Origin: Ferruginibacter sp.
GTDB lineage: Bacteria; Bacteroidota; Bacteroidia; Chitinophagales; Chitinophagaceae
Assembly: GCA_013141115.1 (NCBI GenBank)
Contig: JABFRP010000002.1
Span: 1,352,647 to 1,416,646, forward strand
Length of the DNA stretch: 64,000 nucleotides
Direction of reading: 5' to 3'
Below are positions 8,819 to 17,099 of this stretch, piece after piece. Each line of letters opens with the position of its first letter. Position 1 is the stretch's first letter. Under the pieces are notes generated by a model that saw only the letters and a list, made by a program, of their open reading frames with translations, did no database searches and had not been told where the DNA came from. The position numbers and the translations under genes are program-made.

Positions 8819-10225
8819 TTATACATTTTTAACACTCTGCTCGTGGCGTATTAAATTACCAGGGTCGTATTTGTTTTTTATCTTTTGTAGCCTTGCGTAA
8901 CTGCTGCCATAATACAAGGCATCCCAGTTAGTAAAATTTATATCCGGGTAATTTCTGTATTGCGTATGAATACCATTGCCTGTAAAAATATTTTGCACTT
9001 CCTCAAATTTTTTCAGCAATCTGGCTGCTTGCTTTTCATTTTCCCAATAGGTTTGCAGTTCGGAAAAATAAGGAAATGCCCTATGCGGAAATGCTGCTGT
9101 TGCTTCGGCTTCTGTATTAATAATATTGCCGCCTAAAGTATTTACCTGGTAAATCATGCCCGGTGTTGCCAGTACTGTATCAATGGCTTTGTCAACACAG
9201 TTTTCTATGTCGGTAAAATTTTTATACAATCCTGCTGAGGCATTTTTAAAATACAAAGGTTCTTGTCTGCCATAAAAAACCTTTAAAGCGGCTGCAATGG
9301 GCTGGGGTTTTGTTTTGGTTATTTTGCCGGATATTGCAGTAAGCTGGTTTATTACATTTTGTAATTCGGCTGTGTGTTTACCAACATTGGTTAATAAAAT
9401 ATATACTGTTTTACCATTTAATACATAAGCCGAAAAACAATCTACCGGTAATGTTGCACTTACTTCAAACCACTTTTGCAAGATGGCTTTTGCTTTTGCC
9501 GTATTTACTTTATATGTTTTAAACCTAAAGCTTTGTAATGTTGCCGGAGCTTTGTGAGTTTTAAATTTTAAGGCCGTTACCACGCCAAAGTTACCATTGC
9601 CGCCGCCTTTGCAAGCCCATAATAATTCTTTATCGTCTTTACTGTTTCTTATTTGGCCGCTGCCATCCACCATCGTTACCTCTAATAAACTATCACAGGT
9701 AAGTCCCAGTTTTCTGCCCAATAAACCATAGCCGCCTCCTAATACCAGGCCACCAATACCCACTGTAGCGCAGGATCCACCGGGAATTATTCTTCCCCTG
9801 GGCAATATATTATTATACAAATTTTGCAAAGTACATCCCGGGCCAACGGTTATCGTTTCCTTATCTGCCCATTCAATTGTATTTAATAAAGAAAGGTTAA
9901 TAACCATGCCACCGTTATTGCAACTTAACCCTTCCATACAATGGCCGCCACTTTTTATAGCTACAGGTAAATTATTTTGTTGGGCATATTGTATCGCTTC
10001 AGCAACTCCGGCGGTATTTTTACACAAGGCAATTATTAAAGGAAATTTTTCAATGCGTTTATTAAATCCTTTTCTTAATAGTTCATATTCCACATCTCCC
10101 CGTTTATAATACAAAACATTGTTAGCCGTTGGTATTTGTTTTGTAGTAGAGAAAATATCTTCCGGCTTTAAAACTAAACTCAGGTTGGTTAATAGTGCCA
10201 GTTTTAAAAATTGTTTTCTTTGCAT
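8819..10225 (-). CDS. FAD-linked oxidoreductase of the berberine-bridge (BBE-like) family
   Basis: About 468 aa. After an N-terminal hydrophobic segment (MQRKQFLKLALLTNLSLVL, probably a signal sequence) comes an FAD_binding_4 (PCMH) domain. It carries AIKSGGHCMEG, whose His normally binds FAD covalently, and PGGSCATVGIGGLVLGGGYG, whose Cys sits where bicovalent flavoenzymes make the second bond. The C-terminal BBE motif is present: YPDINFTNWDALYYGSSYARLQKIK. Family members oxidise alcohols, sugars or alkaloid-like substrates with O2 or another acceptor. I chose the ATG at 10225 because a -7 promoter element lies at 10229-10236, leaving no room for the upstream ATG at 10243. Divergent from the IMPase-like gene. 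The substrate is unknown. Confidence 0.85.
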   Translation of the reverse strand: MQRKQFLKLALLTNLSLVLKPEDIFSTTKQIPTANNVLYYKRGDVEYELLRKGFNKRIEKFPLIIALCKNTAGVAEAIQYAQQNNLPVAIKSGGHCMEGLSCNNGGMVINLSLLNTIEWADKETITVGPGCTLQNLYNNILPRGRIIPGGSCATVGIGGLVLGGGYGLLGRKLGLTCDSLLEVTMVDGSGQIRNSKDDKELLWACKGGGNGNFGVVTALKFKTHKAPATLQSFRFKTYKVNTAKAKAILQKWFEVSATLPVDCFSAYVLNGKTVYILLTNVGKHTAELQNVINQLTAISGKITKTKPQPIAAALKVFYGRQEPLYFKNASAGLYKNFTDIENCVDKAIDTVLATPGMIYQVNTLGGNIINTEAEATAAFPHRAFPYFSELQTYWENEKQAARLLKKFEEVQNIFTGNGIHTQYRNYPDINFTNWDALYYGSSYARLQKIKNKYDPGNLIRHEQSVKNV

Positions 10226-10228
10226 AAT

Positions 10229-10236
10229 CAAATCTA
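10229..10236 (-). promoter_or_regulatory. -7 promoter element of the flavoprotein gene
   Basis: TAGATTTG on the minus strand fits TAnnTTTG and ends only 3 bp before the ATG at 10225, so the transcript is probably leaderless or nearly so. No clear -33 box was seen. Confidence 0.45.
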
Positions 10237-10268
10237 AAATCATAAATCCAAATTCCGAAATCGAAGTT

Positions 10269-10276
10269 TATCTTTG
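10269..10276 (+). promoter_or_regulatory. -7 promoter element of the IMPase-like gene
   Basis: TATCTTTG fits TAnnTTTG and lies 4 bp before the ATG at 10281. Transcription would start at or within a few bases of the start codon, giving a leaderless mRNA. This supports the ATG at 10281 over the upstream in-frame ATG at 10119, which lies inside the divergent gene. Confidence 0.5.
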
Positions 10277-10280
10277 CGGC

Positions 10281-11060
10281 ATGATAAAAAACACTCTACT
10301 AAAGGCTGTAGAAGCAGGCGGAAAAGAATTACAGCGTTTTTTTAATGGCGAATTTAAAATCACCAATAAAGAAGGTATTAATAATCCGGTAACCGAGGCC
10401 GATCATGCTTCTGAAAAAGCGATCATCGACATTATTCAACAAAATCATCCCGATCATTTTATATTAAGTGAAGAAACCGGGGAAATAATTACCAACAGCG
10501 AATACAAATGGATCATCGATCCCATTGACGGCACTATAAATTTTGCTAATGGCATACCCATTTGCTGCGTAAGTATTGGTGTAGAAAAAGATGGCGAAAT
10601 GATTATGGGTGCCGTATATGCCCCGCTATTGAATGAATTGTTTTTTGCACAAAAAGGATTTGGTGCATCACTCAACGATAAAAAAATTAGTGTAGGCAAC
10701 AAATCCGAAGTAATTAAGAGTTGCCTGGTTACCGGCTTTCCCTACACCTATTTAGATGCGCCTAATGGGCCATTACAGGTTTTTGAAAAACTAATTCGTA
10801 AAGGGGTACCTGTTCGCCGGTTGGGCAGTGCGGCTATTGATTTGTGTTGGGTGGCAGCCGGACGCTTTGATGGTTTTTACGAACATAAATTAGCAGCATG
10901 GGACAGCGCTGCCGGCTTTTTAATAGTTCAGGAAGCTGGTGGTAGAGTTACCGATTTTGAAGGCAAACCTTATTCACCTTATCAACCACATATTTTGGCA
11001 ACAAACGGTTTAATACATGATGAGTTGCTGGAGATTGTAAATGGGAGAAAGGGGTTGTAA
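10281..11060 (+). CDS. suhB: Inositol monophosphatase family protein
   Basis: A 259 aa Mg2+-dependent phosphatase of the IMPase/FBPase fold. The metal site is visible as E in ILSEETGE, the DPIDGTINF motif, and WDSAAGFLIVQEAGG near the C terminus. Length and motif order match SuhB-type enzymes, which hydrolyse inositol 1-phosphate and related sugar phosphates. I chose the start MIKNTLLKAVEAGG from domain length and from the promoter just before it. A longer in-frame reading from 10119 adds a non-conserved stretch antisense to the flavoprotein gene. The gene symbol is a family label; the true substrate could be another phosphate ester. Confidence 0.85.
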   Translation: MIKNTLLKAVEAGGKELQRFFNGEFKITNKEGINNPVTEADHASEKAIIDIIQQNHPDHFILSEETGEIITNSEYKWIIDPIDGTINFANGIPICCVSIGVEKDGEMIMGAVYAPLLNELFFAQKGFGASLNDKKISVGNKSEVIKSCLVTGFPYTYLDAPNGPLQVFEKLIRKGVPVRRLGSAAIDLCWVAAGRFDGFYEHKLAAWDSAAGFLIVQEAGGRVTDFEGKPYSPYQPHILATNGLIHDELLEIVNGRKGL

Positions 11061-11209
11061 AGCCCCCTCTATCTCCCCCTTCAGGGGAGGAAAAGTTATA
11101 GATATAAGCGAAAAAAATAGTTCGGAATTAGAATAATAAAATCTGTGTTAATCTGTGCAATCTGTGGCAAACAAAATTTCGCCGCAGGCGAAAAACAAAA
11201 AATAATTTT
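11061..11209. repeat. Intergenic repeat patch: hairpin, ATCTGTG triplet, GCC-GCA-GGC palindrome
   Basis: The gap between suhB and thiL holds three repeat-like pieces and no gene. First, CTCCCC (11073-11078) and GGGGAG (11084-11089) can pair around a 5 nt loop. Next, ATCTGTG occurs three times in close tandem between about 11148 and 11174. Last, TTTCGCC and GGCGAAA flank GCA at about 11177-11193. Similar GC-rich short palindromes recur elsewhere in the window (14636-14648, 14745-14757, 32353-32368). They look like dispersed, REP-like elements. Confidence 0.55.
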
Positions 11210-12235
11210 ATGGAAGAGAGAACAGAAATAGCATCATTGGGAGAATTTGGTTTAATAGATCATCTAACTCAAAACAATGAAATAAAAAATGCCTCTACCA
11301 TTTTAAGTGTAGGCGATGATGCGGCCGTGATCGATCATTTTGGAAGGCAAACCGTTATCAGTACTGATCTTTTATTAGAAGGTATTCATTTTGACCTGAG
11401 CTATACGCCATTAAAACATTTGGGTTACAAAAGCGTGGTGGTAAACCTGAGTGATATTTATGCCATGAATGCAACTCCCACTCAAATTGTTATCAGTATT
11501 GGCATCAGCAATAAATTTAGCGTAGAAGCTTTGGATGAATTTTACGAAGGTGTATATGCAGCCTGCAAGGCTTATGATGTGGATTTGGTGGGTGGCGATA
11601 CCACCACCAGCCAGCGTGGGTTTGTAATTAGCATTACCGCTATTGGAGAAGTAGCACCTGATAGTTATGTTACAAGAAGCGGCGCAAAAGTAAACGACCT
11701 TATTTGTGTGAGTGGCGATTTAGGCGGCGCCTTTTTAGGTCTTACTATTTTAGAAAGAGAACGCAAGATATTTGAAGAAACCGGTGCACAGCCCGACCTG
11801 GAAAACCAGGCCTATATTGTTGGCCGCCTATTAAAACCTGAAGCAAGAAAAGATGTGATAGAGTATTTTGCGGCACAAAATATTATGCCCACCAGTATGA
11901 TGGATATTAGCGATGGCCTTAGCAGCGAGCTGCTGCATATTTGCAAACAAAGTAATGTGGGTTGTGTATTATACGAAGATAAATTACCATTAAACGAAGA
12001 CAGTAAGGCCTTTGCTTATAAATTAGAACTTGACCCTACCGCATGTGCTTTAAGCGGTGGCGAAGATTATGAATTATTATTTACGGTGGCACAAGCTGAT
12101 TACGAAAAGATAAACGCTAATAATGGTTTAAGCATTATTGGGTATATTACAGAAAAATCCGAAGGAGAAAACTTAATTACCCGTGGTGGAAACAAACATC
12201 AGTTAGTTGCACAAGGGTGGAACCATTTGAAGTAA
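11210..12235 (+). CDS. thiL: Thiamine-monophosphate kinase
   Basis: A 341 aa member of the PurM/ThiL fold. ThiL phosphorylates thiamine monophosphate with ATP to thiamine diphosphate, the last step of cofactor synthesis. Characteristic segments are GEFGLIDHL at the N terminus, SVGDDAAVID (Mg/ATP site), STDLLLEGIHFDL, DIYAMNATP, LVGGDTTTS, and SGDLGGAFLGL. MMDISDGLSSEL and ALSGGEDYELLFTV follow in the C-terminal domain. The length is normal. The TAA is directly followed by the ATG of the S41 gene with no gap, so the two are probably co-transcribed. No other thiamine genes and no TPP riboswitch were seen nearby. Confidence 0.93.
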   Translation: MEERTEIASLGEFGLIDHLTQNNEIKNASTILSVGDDAAVIDHFGRQTVISTDLLLEGIHFDLSYTPLKHLGYKSVVVNLSDIYAMNATPTQIVISIGISNKFSVEALDEFYEGVYAACKAYDVDLVGGDTTTSQRGFVISITAIGEVAPDSYVTRSGAKVNDLICVSGDLGGAFLGLTILERERKIFEETGAQPDLENQAYIVGRLLKPEARKDVIEYFAAQNIMPTSMMDISDGLSSELLHICKQSNVGCVLYEDKLPLNEDSKAFAYKLELDPTACALSGGEDYELLFTVAQADYEKINANNGLSIIGYITEKSEGENLITRGGNKHQLVAQGWNHLK

Positions 12236-13732
12236 ATGATTGTTAAATCCCTAACCATATTTTTCTTTTTTATTATTGCACTGAGCAGTTGTTCGGTTAC
12301 AAATAATGCCTACAACCCCAATAAAAAATACGCTAAAGAAAAATTACAAGAGGATTACAGTTTACTAAAAAATATTCTGCAAAAAAAACACCCTTCACTT
12401 TATTGGTATACCAGCAAAGACAGTTTGGACATATATTTTGCCCAGTACTACAATGCTATTGACGACAGCATGACCGAACAACAATTTGGCTGGAAGATCA
12501 TTGCACCACTTACCGATAAAATTCATTGCGGCCATACCAGCTTTAGTATGAGCAAAGCATATAATAAATGGGTAAATAATAAACGCATTCCTTCCTTTCC
12601 GCTATTTATGAAAGTATGGAACGATACCATGGCAGTAACCGGCAACTTAAACCGGAGAGATTCTATTTTAAAGCGAGGTACATTAATTACCGGCATTAAT
12701 GGGTTAAGCAATACTGTACTGCAGCAAACCATGTTTAATTACATGACGGAAGATGGCAATGCCAATAATGTAAATTACTTAAGGCTTAGCAACAATTTTC
12801 CTTATTACCACCGTAATATTTTAGGCATAAGCAAGCAATATACGGTTACCTATTTAGATGCTTCGGGTAAAGAGCAAACCATAAACATCCCTGTTTTTGA
12901 TCCGCCAAAAGATACCAGCAAAAGAACAAGAATTGCCCCTTTAGTAAAACGAACTAAGGAGGAAACTAAAAAACAACAGCTGCAAAATATCCGTTCACTA
13001 GCTATTGACACCGCCAACAATACGGCCATCATTACATTAAATACTTTCAGTACCGGCAAGCTGCGTAAGTTTTTTCGCCAAACCTTCCGCTACATTAAGC
13101 AAACAGGTATTAGTAATGTAGTGTTGGATATTAGAAGTAACGGTGGAGGAAAAATAAATTTATCTACCCTGCTTACAAAATATGTTACCAGGCAACCTTT
13201 TAAAGTTGCTGATACATCTTATGCAGTGGCTAAAAATTTAGGGCCTTATTCCAGGTACATCAAAGGAAAATTTTTAAATAATATCGGGCTATTCTTCTTA
13301 ACTAAAAAAAGAAAAGATGGCCTGTATCATTTTGGTATGTGGGAAAGAAAAACCTATCACGCCAAACTGCATAATCATTTTGGCGGCAACCTGTATGTGT
13401 TGATAAACGGACAAACTTTTTCGGCCTCAGCATTATTTTGCAATGCAGTAAAAGGCCAACCCGGAATAACTTTAGTGGGCGAAGAGGCTGGCGGCGGCTG
13501 GCACGGCAACAATGGTATTTTAATTCCGGATATTACTTTACCCAATACCCATTTACGGGTTAGGTTACCACTGTTTAAATTGGTACAGTACAAACATGTA
13601 CCCAAAGATGGCCGTGGTGTAATGCCCGATATTTATATTGGTACCAGTTATGAAGCTTTAATAAAAGGGTACGATAAAAAAATGCAGGTGGTGATGGAAA
13701 TGATCAAAGGGAAGAAAGAAATTGGTAATTAG
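12236..13732 (+). CDS. S41 family peptidase, lipoprotein
   Basis: The product is 498 aa. The N terminus has a lipoprotein signal (hydrophobic run, then ALSSCS), so it should be anchored in the envelope. The C-terminal half is an S41 (tail-specific) protease core: VVLDIRSNGGGKI, then NLYVLINGQTFSASALFCNAVKG, where the second Ser of FSAS is the likely nucleophile, and LVGEEAGGG. The middle carries a PDZ-like region (TLITGINGLSNTVL). A related but diverged S41 lipoprotein is encoded at 17100-18584. It follows thiL without a gap, though no functional link is evident. The substrate is unknown. Confidence 0.85.
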   Translation: MIVKSLTIFFFFIIALSSCSVTNNAYNPNKKYAKEKLQEDYSLLKNILQKKHPSLYWYTSKDSLDIYFAQYYNAIDDSMTEQQFGWKIIAPLTDKIHCGHTSFSMSKAYNKWVNNKRIPSFPLFMKVWNDTMAVTGNLNRRDSILKRGTLITGINGLSNTVLQQTMFNYMTEDGNANNVNYLRLSNNFPYYHRNILGISKQYTVTYLDASGKEQTINIPVFDPPKDTSKRTRIAPLVKRTKEETKKQQLQNIRSLAIDTANNTAIITLNTFSTGKLRKFFRQTFRYIKQTGISNVVLDIRSNGGGKINLSTLLTKYVTRQPFKVADTSYAVAKNLGPYSRYIKGKFLNNIGLFFLTKKRKDGLYHFGMWERKTYHAKLHNHFGGNLYVLINGQTFSASALFCNAVKGQPGITLVGEEAGGGWHGNNGILIPDITLPNTHLRVRLPLFKLVQYKHVPKDGRGVMPDIYIGTSYEALIKGYDKKMQVVMEMIKGKKEIGN

Positions 13733-13778
13733 GAATTGGTACGCAGAGATTGCAGAAAATATATCAACAGTATCAGTT

Positions 13779-14585
13779 TTATAACATCGTAAAATCATCC
13801 GCATCATTTAAAAAAGGAAACTTCGTTCTTACTTCTTCCAGTTTTTCTTTTGATAAAGTAATGGTATTAATATCTTCCTCATCTGCCATGTGGTACAACA
13901 CCTGCCCCAGCGGATCAATCACCAAACTATTACCACTGTAATGGATATTTTTAGCATCATCACCCACACGGTTTACACCTATTACATAACATTGGTTTTC
14001 TATTGCCCTTGCACATAACAAAGTTTTCCAGGCATGGCTGCGGCGCTCGGGCCAGTTGGCCACATAAATTAATACATCATATTCTACCTCACCCCCAGCC
14101 CCTCTCCTGGAAGAGAGGGGGGATTGCCTTGCCCAAACAGGAAACCTCAGATCGTAACAAACCTGTAAATTTATTTTCCATCCTTTAACCGATGCTATTA
14201 AACGTTTATTGCCGGCGCTGTAATGCTGGTCTTCTTCGCCGTAGGCAAACAAATGTCTTTTATCATAATAGCCATATTGGCCGTTGGGCAACATCCAAAT
14301 TAAGCGATTGTAATATTTTTCTGCCTCTTCAATCATCACACTGCCGGTTAATACAATCCCGTTTTTATTGCTTACCATTTTCATCCAATCCACTGTTTCG
14401 CCATCCATGGTTTCGGCAAGTTGTGCGGCATTCATACTAAAACCGGTGGTAAACATTTCGGGCAATATCACGATCTCTGTTTTTTCTTCAATGCTATCAA
14501 TTTTTTTTTGCAGCATTTGCAGGTTGGCCATTTTATCTTCCCAAAATAAATTGCTTTGTATAGTAGTGATGGTGAGTGTAGACAT
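13779..14585 (-). CDS. Omega-amidase / nitrilase superfamily hydrolase (YafV/Nit2-like)
   Basis: A 268 aa carbon-nitrogen hydrolase. The Glu-Lys-Cys triad is visible: ILPEMFTTGFSMN (E), YYDKRHLFAYGEE (K), and LQVCYDLRFPVWAR (C). This pattern, with YVANWPERRSHAWKTLL and ENQCYVIGVNRVG, fits the omega-amidase branch, which hydrolyses alpha-ketoglutaramate and similar 2-oxo amides. About a dozen extra residues (SPLSSRRGAGGEV) interrupt the usual step from RFPVWAR to YDVLIYVANWPE; they are encoded by a GC-rich hairpin repeat. The next gene downstream of the 184 bp gap on the same strand is a methionine-type aminotransferase, which suggests a glutamine transaminase/omega-amidase pair. Confidence 0.88.
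   Translation of the reverse strand: MSTLTITTIQSNLFWEDKMANLQMLQKKIDSIEEKTEIVILPEMFTTGFSMNAAQLAETMDGETVDWMKMVSNKNGIVLTGSVMIEEAEKYYNRLIWMLPNGQYGYYDKRHLFAYGEEDQHYSAGNKRLIASVKGWKINLQVCYDLRFPVWARQSPLSSRRGAGGEVEYDVLIYVANWPERRSHAWKTLLCARAIENQCYVIGVNRVGDDAKNIHYSGNSLVIDPLGQVLYHMADEEDINTITLSKEKLEEVRTKFPFLNDADDFTML
14099..14120. repeat. GC-rich hairpin repeat inside the omega-amidase gene
   Basis: CCCCTCTC (14099-14106) and GAGAGGGG (14113-14120) form a perfect 8 bp stem around a 6 nt loop. It lies within the coding sequence and is translated in frame as a Ser/Arg/Gly-rich insert not expected in the family. Confidence 0.65.
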
Positions 14586-14635
14586 ATTGCGGAATCATTT
14601 ACTATTCAAATTTAAGGTTTATAACAACACTAAGC

Positions 14636-14757
14636 CCGCCTTTGGCGGTAGTTTTGGAACGCATCTTTTTTAAGATGATTATGATAAGTTATGAGCTGTC
14701 TGCTAAAATCATAACTATCAGGATAACCTGCATTCCGCTATAAGGCACCGCAGGTGC
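14636..14757. repeat. Two short palindromes in the gap between omega-amidase and aminotransferase genes
   Basis: CCGCC-TTT-GGCGG at 14636-14648 and GCACC-GCA-GGTGC at 14745-14757 are perfect 5 bp inverted repeats with 3 nt loops. The second shares its GCA loop with the palindrome near 11185. No gene or clear promoter is visible in the rest of this 184 bp gap. Confidence 0.45.
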
Positions 14758-14769
14758 ATTAAAAATATT

Positions 14770-15918
14770 TTATAATTTCATCAGCCTGTTAACCGCTTCT
14801 TCCAGCGTGCTTTCTTTTTTTGCAAAACAAAAACGCAATACTTTATTATCGGTATTGGTTTTATAAAATACTGAAGTGGGTATGGTGGCTACACCATAGT
14901 CTTTTGTAAGGCGTATGGCTAAGTCTTTTTCACTTTCATCACTAATACCATCATAACTGTATAGTTGAAAATAACTGCCGTAAGATGGTAATGCTTTAAA
15001 TTTTGTTTGCTGCATCAGGTTAGCAAAAAAATCTCTTTTCTGCTGTAGAAAGTTGCCGAGTTGCAAATACTTGTCTTTCTGTTGTAAGTATGTTGCCAAA
15101 GCAAATTGTACCGGGCTATTGCAACTAAAGCAATTAAACTGGTGTATTTTTCTAAACTCACTCATTAATGCCGCTGGCGCAACGCAGTAGCCAATTTTCC
15201 ATCCAGTACAGTGGTAAGTTTTACCAAAGGAAAAGCAAACAAAACTTCTTTCCAGCAGATCGGGATAACGCAACATACTTTGATGCTGCAAGCCATCAAA
15301 AATTAAATGCTCATATACTTCATCACTTAAAATAAAAATGCCGGTATCTTTTACAATTGCTCTTAATTGTGCAATATCATATTCACTTAAAACGGCCCCG
15401 GTTGGATTATGCGGCGAGTTAAGCATGATCATTTTTGTTTTAGAAGAGATTTTTTGTTTTACCAGCTCCCATTTAATTTTATAATCTGGAAATGTTAGTG
15501 GAATTAAAACCGGTACCGCTCCGTTAATTTCAATGGTAGGGATATAACTGTCGTAAGCCGGCTCAAACACAATCACTTCATCGCCGGGTTGCAACACTGT
15601 AGTTAATGCTGTAAAGATGGCGTAAGTACCGCCGGGTGTAATGGTGATTTCTGTTTCGGGGTTAACTGTGGCGGCGTATAAATAGTTTATTTTTTCGGCA
15701 AGGCTTTCTCTTAAAGTAATCAATCCATTCATGTGCACATACTGGTTGTTGCCTTTTTGCATGGCAGCATTTACTAATGCTACTAATTCTTCGTCCATTA
15801 AAAAATCGGGAAAACCCTGGCCAAGATTTATAGCATTATGTTCAGCCGCCAGCACACTCATTACTGTAAAAATGGTAGTACCTGCATTGGGCTGTTTACT
15901 ATTAATTACTGGTGACAC
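14770..15918 (-). CDS. Methionine aminotransferase (YbdL/glutamine transaminase K type)
   Basis: A 382 aa fold-type I PLP enzyme starting with GTG. Marks are INLGQGFPDF near the N terminus, ITPGGTYAIFTAL, MLNSPHNPTGAVLS, FILSDEVYEHLIFD, and the Schiff-base Lys in SFGKTYHCTGWKIGYC. The C terminus has LRFCFAKKE with the carboxylate-binding Arg. This pattern matches the YbdL / kynurenine-oxoglutarate transaminase branch, which transaminates 2-oxo-4-methylthiobutyrate, the last step of methionine salvage. Glutamine used as donor yields alpha-ketoglutaramate, the substrate of the omega-amidase encoded just downstream on the same strand. A -7 element TAAATTTG lies at 15941-15948. An alternative is a general aromatic/kynurenine aminotransferase. 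Confidence 0.85.
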   Translation of the reverse strand: MSPVINSKQPNAGTTIFTVMSVLAAEHNAINLGQGFPDFLMDEELVALVNAAMQKGNNQYVHMNGLITLRESLAEKINYLYAATVNPETEITITPGGTYAIFTALTTVLQPGDEVIVFEPAYDSYIPTIEINGAVPVLIPLTFPDYKIKWELVKQKISSKTKMIMLNSPHNPTGAVLSEYDIAQLRAIVKDTGIFILSDEVYEHLIFDGLQHQSMLRYPDLLERSFVCFSFGKTYHCTGWKIGYCVAPAALMSEFRKIHQFNCFSCNSPVQFALATYLQQKDKYLQLGNFLQQKRDFFANLMQQTKFKALPSYGSYFQLYSYDGISDESEKDLAIRLTKDYGVATIPTSVFYKTNTDNKVLRFCFAKKESTLEEAVNRLMKL

Positions 15919-15940
15919 CGTTACTGATTTGAATGAACAA

Positions 15941-15948
15941 CAAATTTA
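15941..15948 (-). promoter_or_regulatory. -7 promoter element of the methionine aminotransferase gene
   Basis: TAAATTTG on the minus strand matches TAnnTTTG and lies 22 bp before the GTG start at 15918. No convincing -33 box was found upstream, where the manC terminator begins. Confidence 0.4.
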
Positions 15949-15965
15949 CCGTATATAATCAACAA

Positions 15966-15993
15966 AAAAGGAAGCTGTTAACAGCTTCCTTTT
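15966..15993 (-). terminator. Intrinsic terminator after manC
   Basis: A perfect 28 bp palindrome (AAAAGGAAGCTGTT / AACAGCTTCCTTTT) lies 19 bp beyond the manC stop. A GC-containing stem flanked by A and T runs on both strands fits an intrinsic terminator closing the kdsD-S41-manC transcript. Confidence 0.75.
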
Positions 15994-16012
15994 AAAAATA
16001 TATTTTTAGTTC

Positions 16013-17095
16013 CTACAAAAATTTATCGCCTTTGCTGCGTTTTATTTCTGCAACATATTCTTTAATCTCCTGTTCTTTATCTTTTTTACAGATCATTAAA
16101 ACATCTTTGGTATCCACAACAATAAAATCATCAAGGCCCTGTAACAGTACCAATTTTTTATTATCGGCATGTACCATGTTTTTAGTAGCGTCAATTACCA
16201 CCACATTATCTCCGGCAACTGCATTTTCTAAATAATCTTTTGCCAAATTATCGTAAGCACTGCCCCACGTACCTAAATCGCTCCAGCCAAAAGAAGAGGG
16301 GATGATATATACATTGTCCGCCTTTTCCATAATACCGTAATCAATAGAAATATTTACGCATTGCGGATAAATTCTGTCAATAGCCTCCTGCTCTGTTGCT
16401 GTATTAAAAGTTGTTTTTTCTGCCTCAAACAATTCATTTAACTCGGGTAACAATTTTTCAAAGGCAGCTACAATGTTTTTTACCTGCCAAACAAATATGC
16501 CGGCATTCCATAAAAAATCGCCGCTGGCTAAAAAGGTTTTTGCAAGTTCCAGGTCTGGTTTTTCGGTAAAGGTTTTTACTTTATAAACATTTTCACTTAC
16601 CGCCTGTGGTTCGTACTGAATGTAGCCGTAACCTGTGTTGGGGTGTGTTGGTTTAATACCTAAGGTTACCAGCGCTTCAACACTTGCAGTAAAATGTAAT
16701 GCATCTACACAAACTTTTTTAAAATTTTCTGGTTCAAGTATAATATGATCGGCGGGTGCACAAATTAAATTGGCATTAGGGTTTAACTGCAATAATTTAT
16801 GAGAAATATAGGCCACACAAGGCGCTGTGTTTTTACGTGATGGCTCACATAAAATATTTTGTACCGGTATTTCGGGCAATTGTTCGGCTACAATATTTTT
16901 ATATTGATCTGATGTAACTACATAAATATTTTCTGCAGGAATAAATTTTGCAAACCGGTCATAAGTTCCCTGTATCAAGGTTCTTCCCGTATTTAAAATA
17001 TCCAGAAACTGCTTTGGGAAATCGGTACGGCTCATTGGCCAGAACCTGCTGCCGATACCGCCGGCCATAATTGCTACGTAATGATTTTTATTCAT
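16013..17095 (-). CDS. manC: Mannose-1-phosphate guanylyltransferase
   Basis: A 360 aa nucleotidyltransferase that makes GDP-mannose from mannose 1-phosphate and GTP. The signature AGGIGSRFWPMSR...FPKQF is at the N terminus. Further marks are EPSRKNTAPCVAY, APADHIILEP, TGYGYIQYE, FTEKPDLELAKTFL, FLWNAGIFVW and DYGIMEKADNVYIIPSSFGWSDLGTW. It is the short single-domain form, without the C-terminal phosphomannose isomerase domain. It lies 4 bp downstream of an S41 gene and follows kdsD in the same transcript, which ends at the terminator at 15966-15993. GDP-mannose would feed surface polysaccharide or glycoprotein glycans, consistent with the glycosyltransferases at 5.7-8.8 kb. Confidence 0.93.
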   Translation of the reverse strand: MNKNHYVAIMAGGIGSRFWPMSRTDFPKQFLDILNTGRTLIQGTYDRFAKFIPAENIYVVTSDQYKNIVAEQLPEIPVQNILCEPSRKNTAPCVAYISHKLLQLNPNANLICAPADHIILEPENFKKVCVDALHFTASVEALVTLGIKPTHPNTGYGYIQYEPQAVSENVYKVKTFTEKPDLELAKTFLASGDFLWNAGIFVWQVKNIVAAFEKLLPELNELFEAEKTTFNTATEQEAIDRIYPQCVNISIDYGIMEKADNVYIIPSSFGWSDLGTWGSAYDNLAKDYLENAVAGDNVVVIDATKNMVHADNKKLVLLQGLDDFIVVDTKDVLMICKKDKEQEIKEYVAEIKRSKGDKFL

Positions 17096-17099
17096 CTTC

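Noticed and set aside
10119..10280. Upstream extension of the IMPase-like gene
   Set aside because: The added residues are antisense to the flavoprotein gene, are not part of the family, and precede the promoter at 10269-10276.
11061..11100. Hairpin after suhB as an intrinsic terminator
   Set aside because: A 6 bp stem is present but there is no T run after it; it fits the dispersed repeat class better.
11100..11209. TPP riboswitch before thiL
   Set aside because: No THI-box-like conserved segments are visible; the gap is repeat material.
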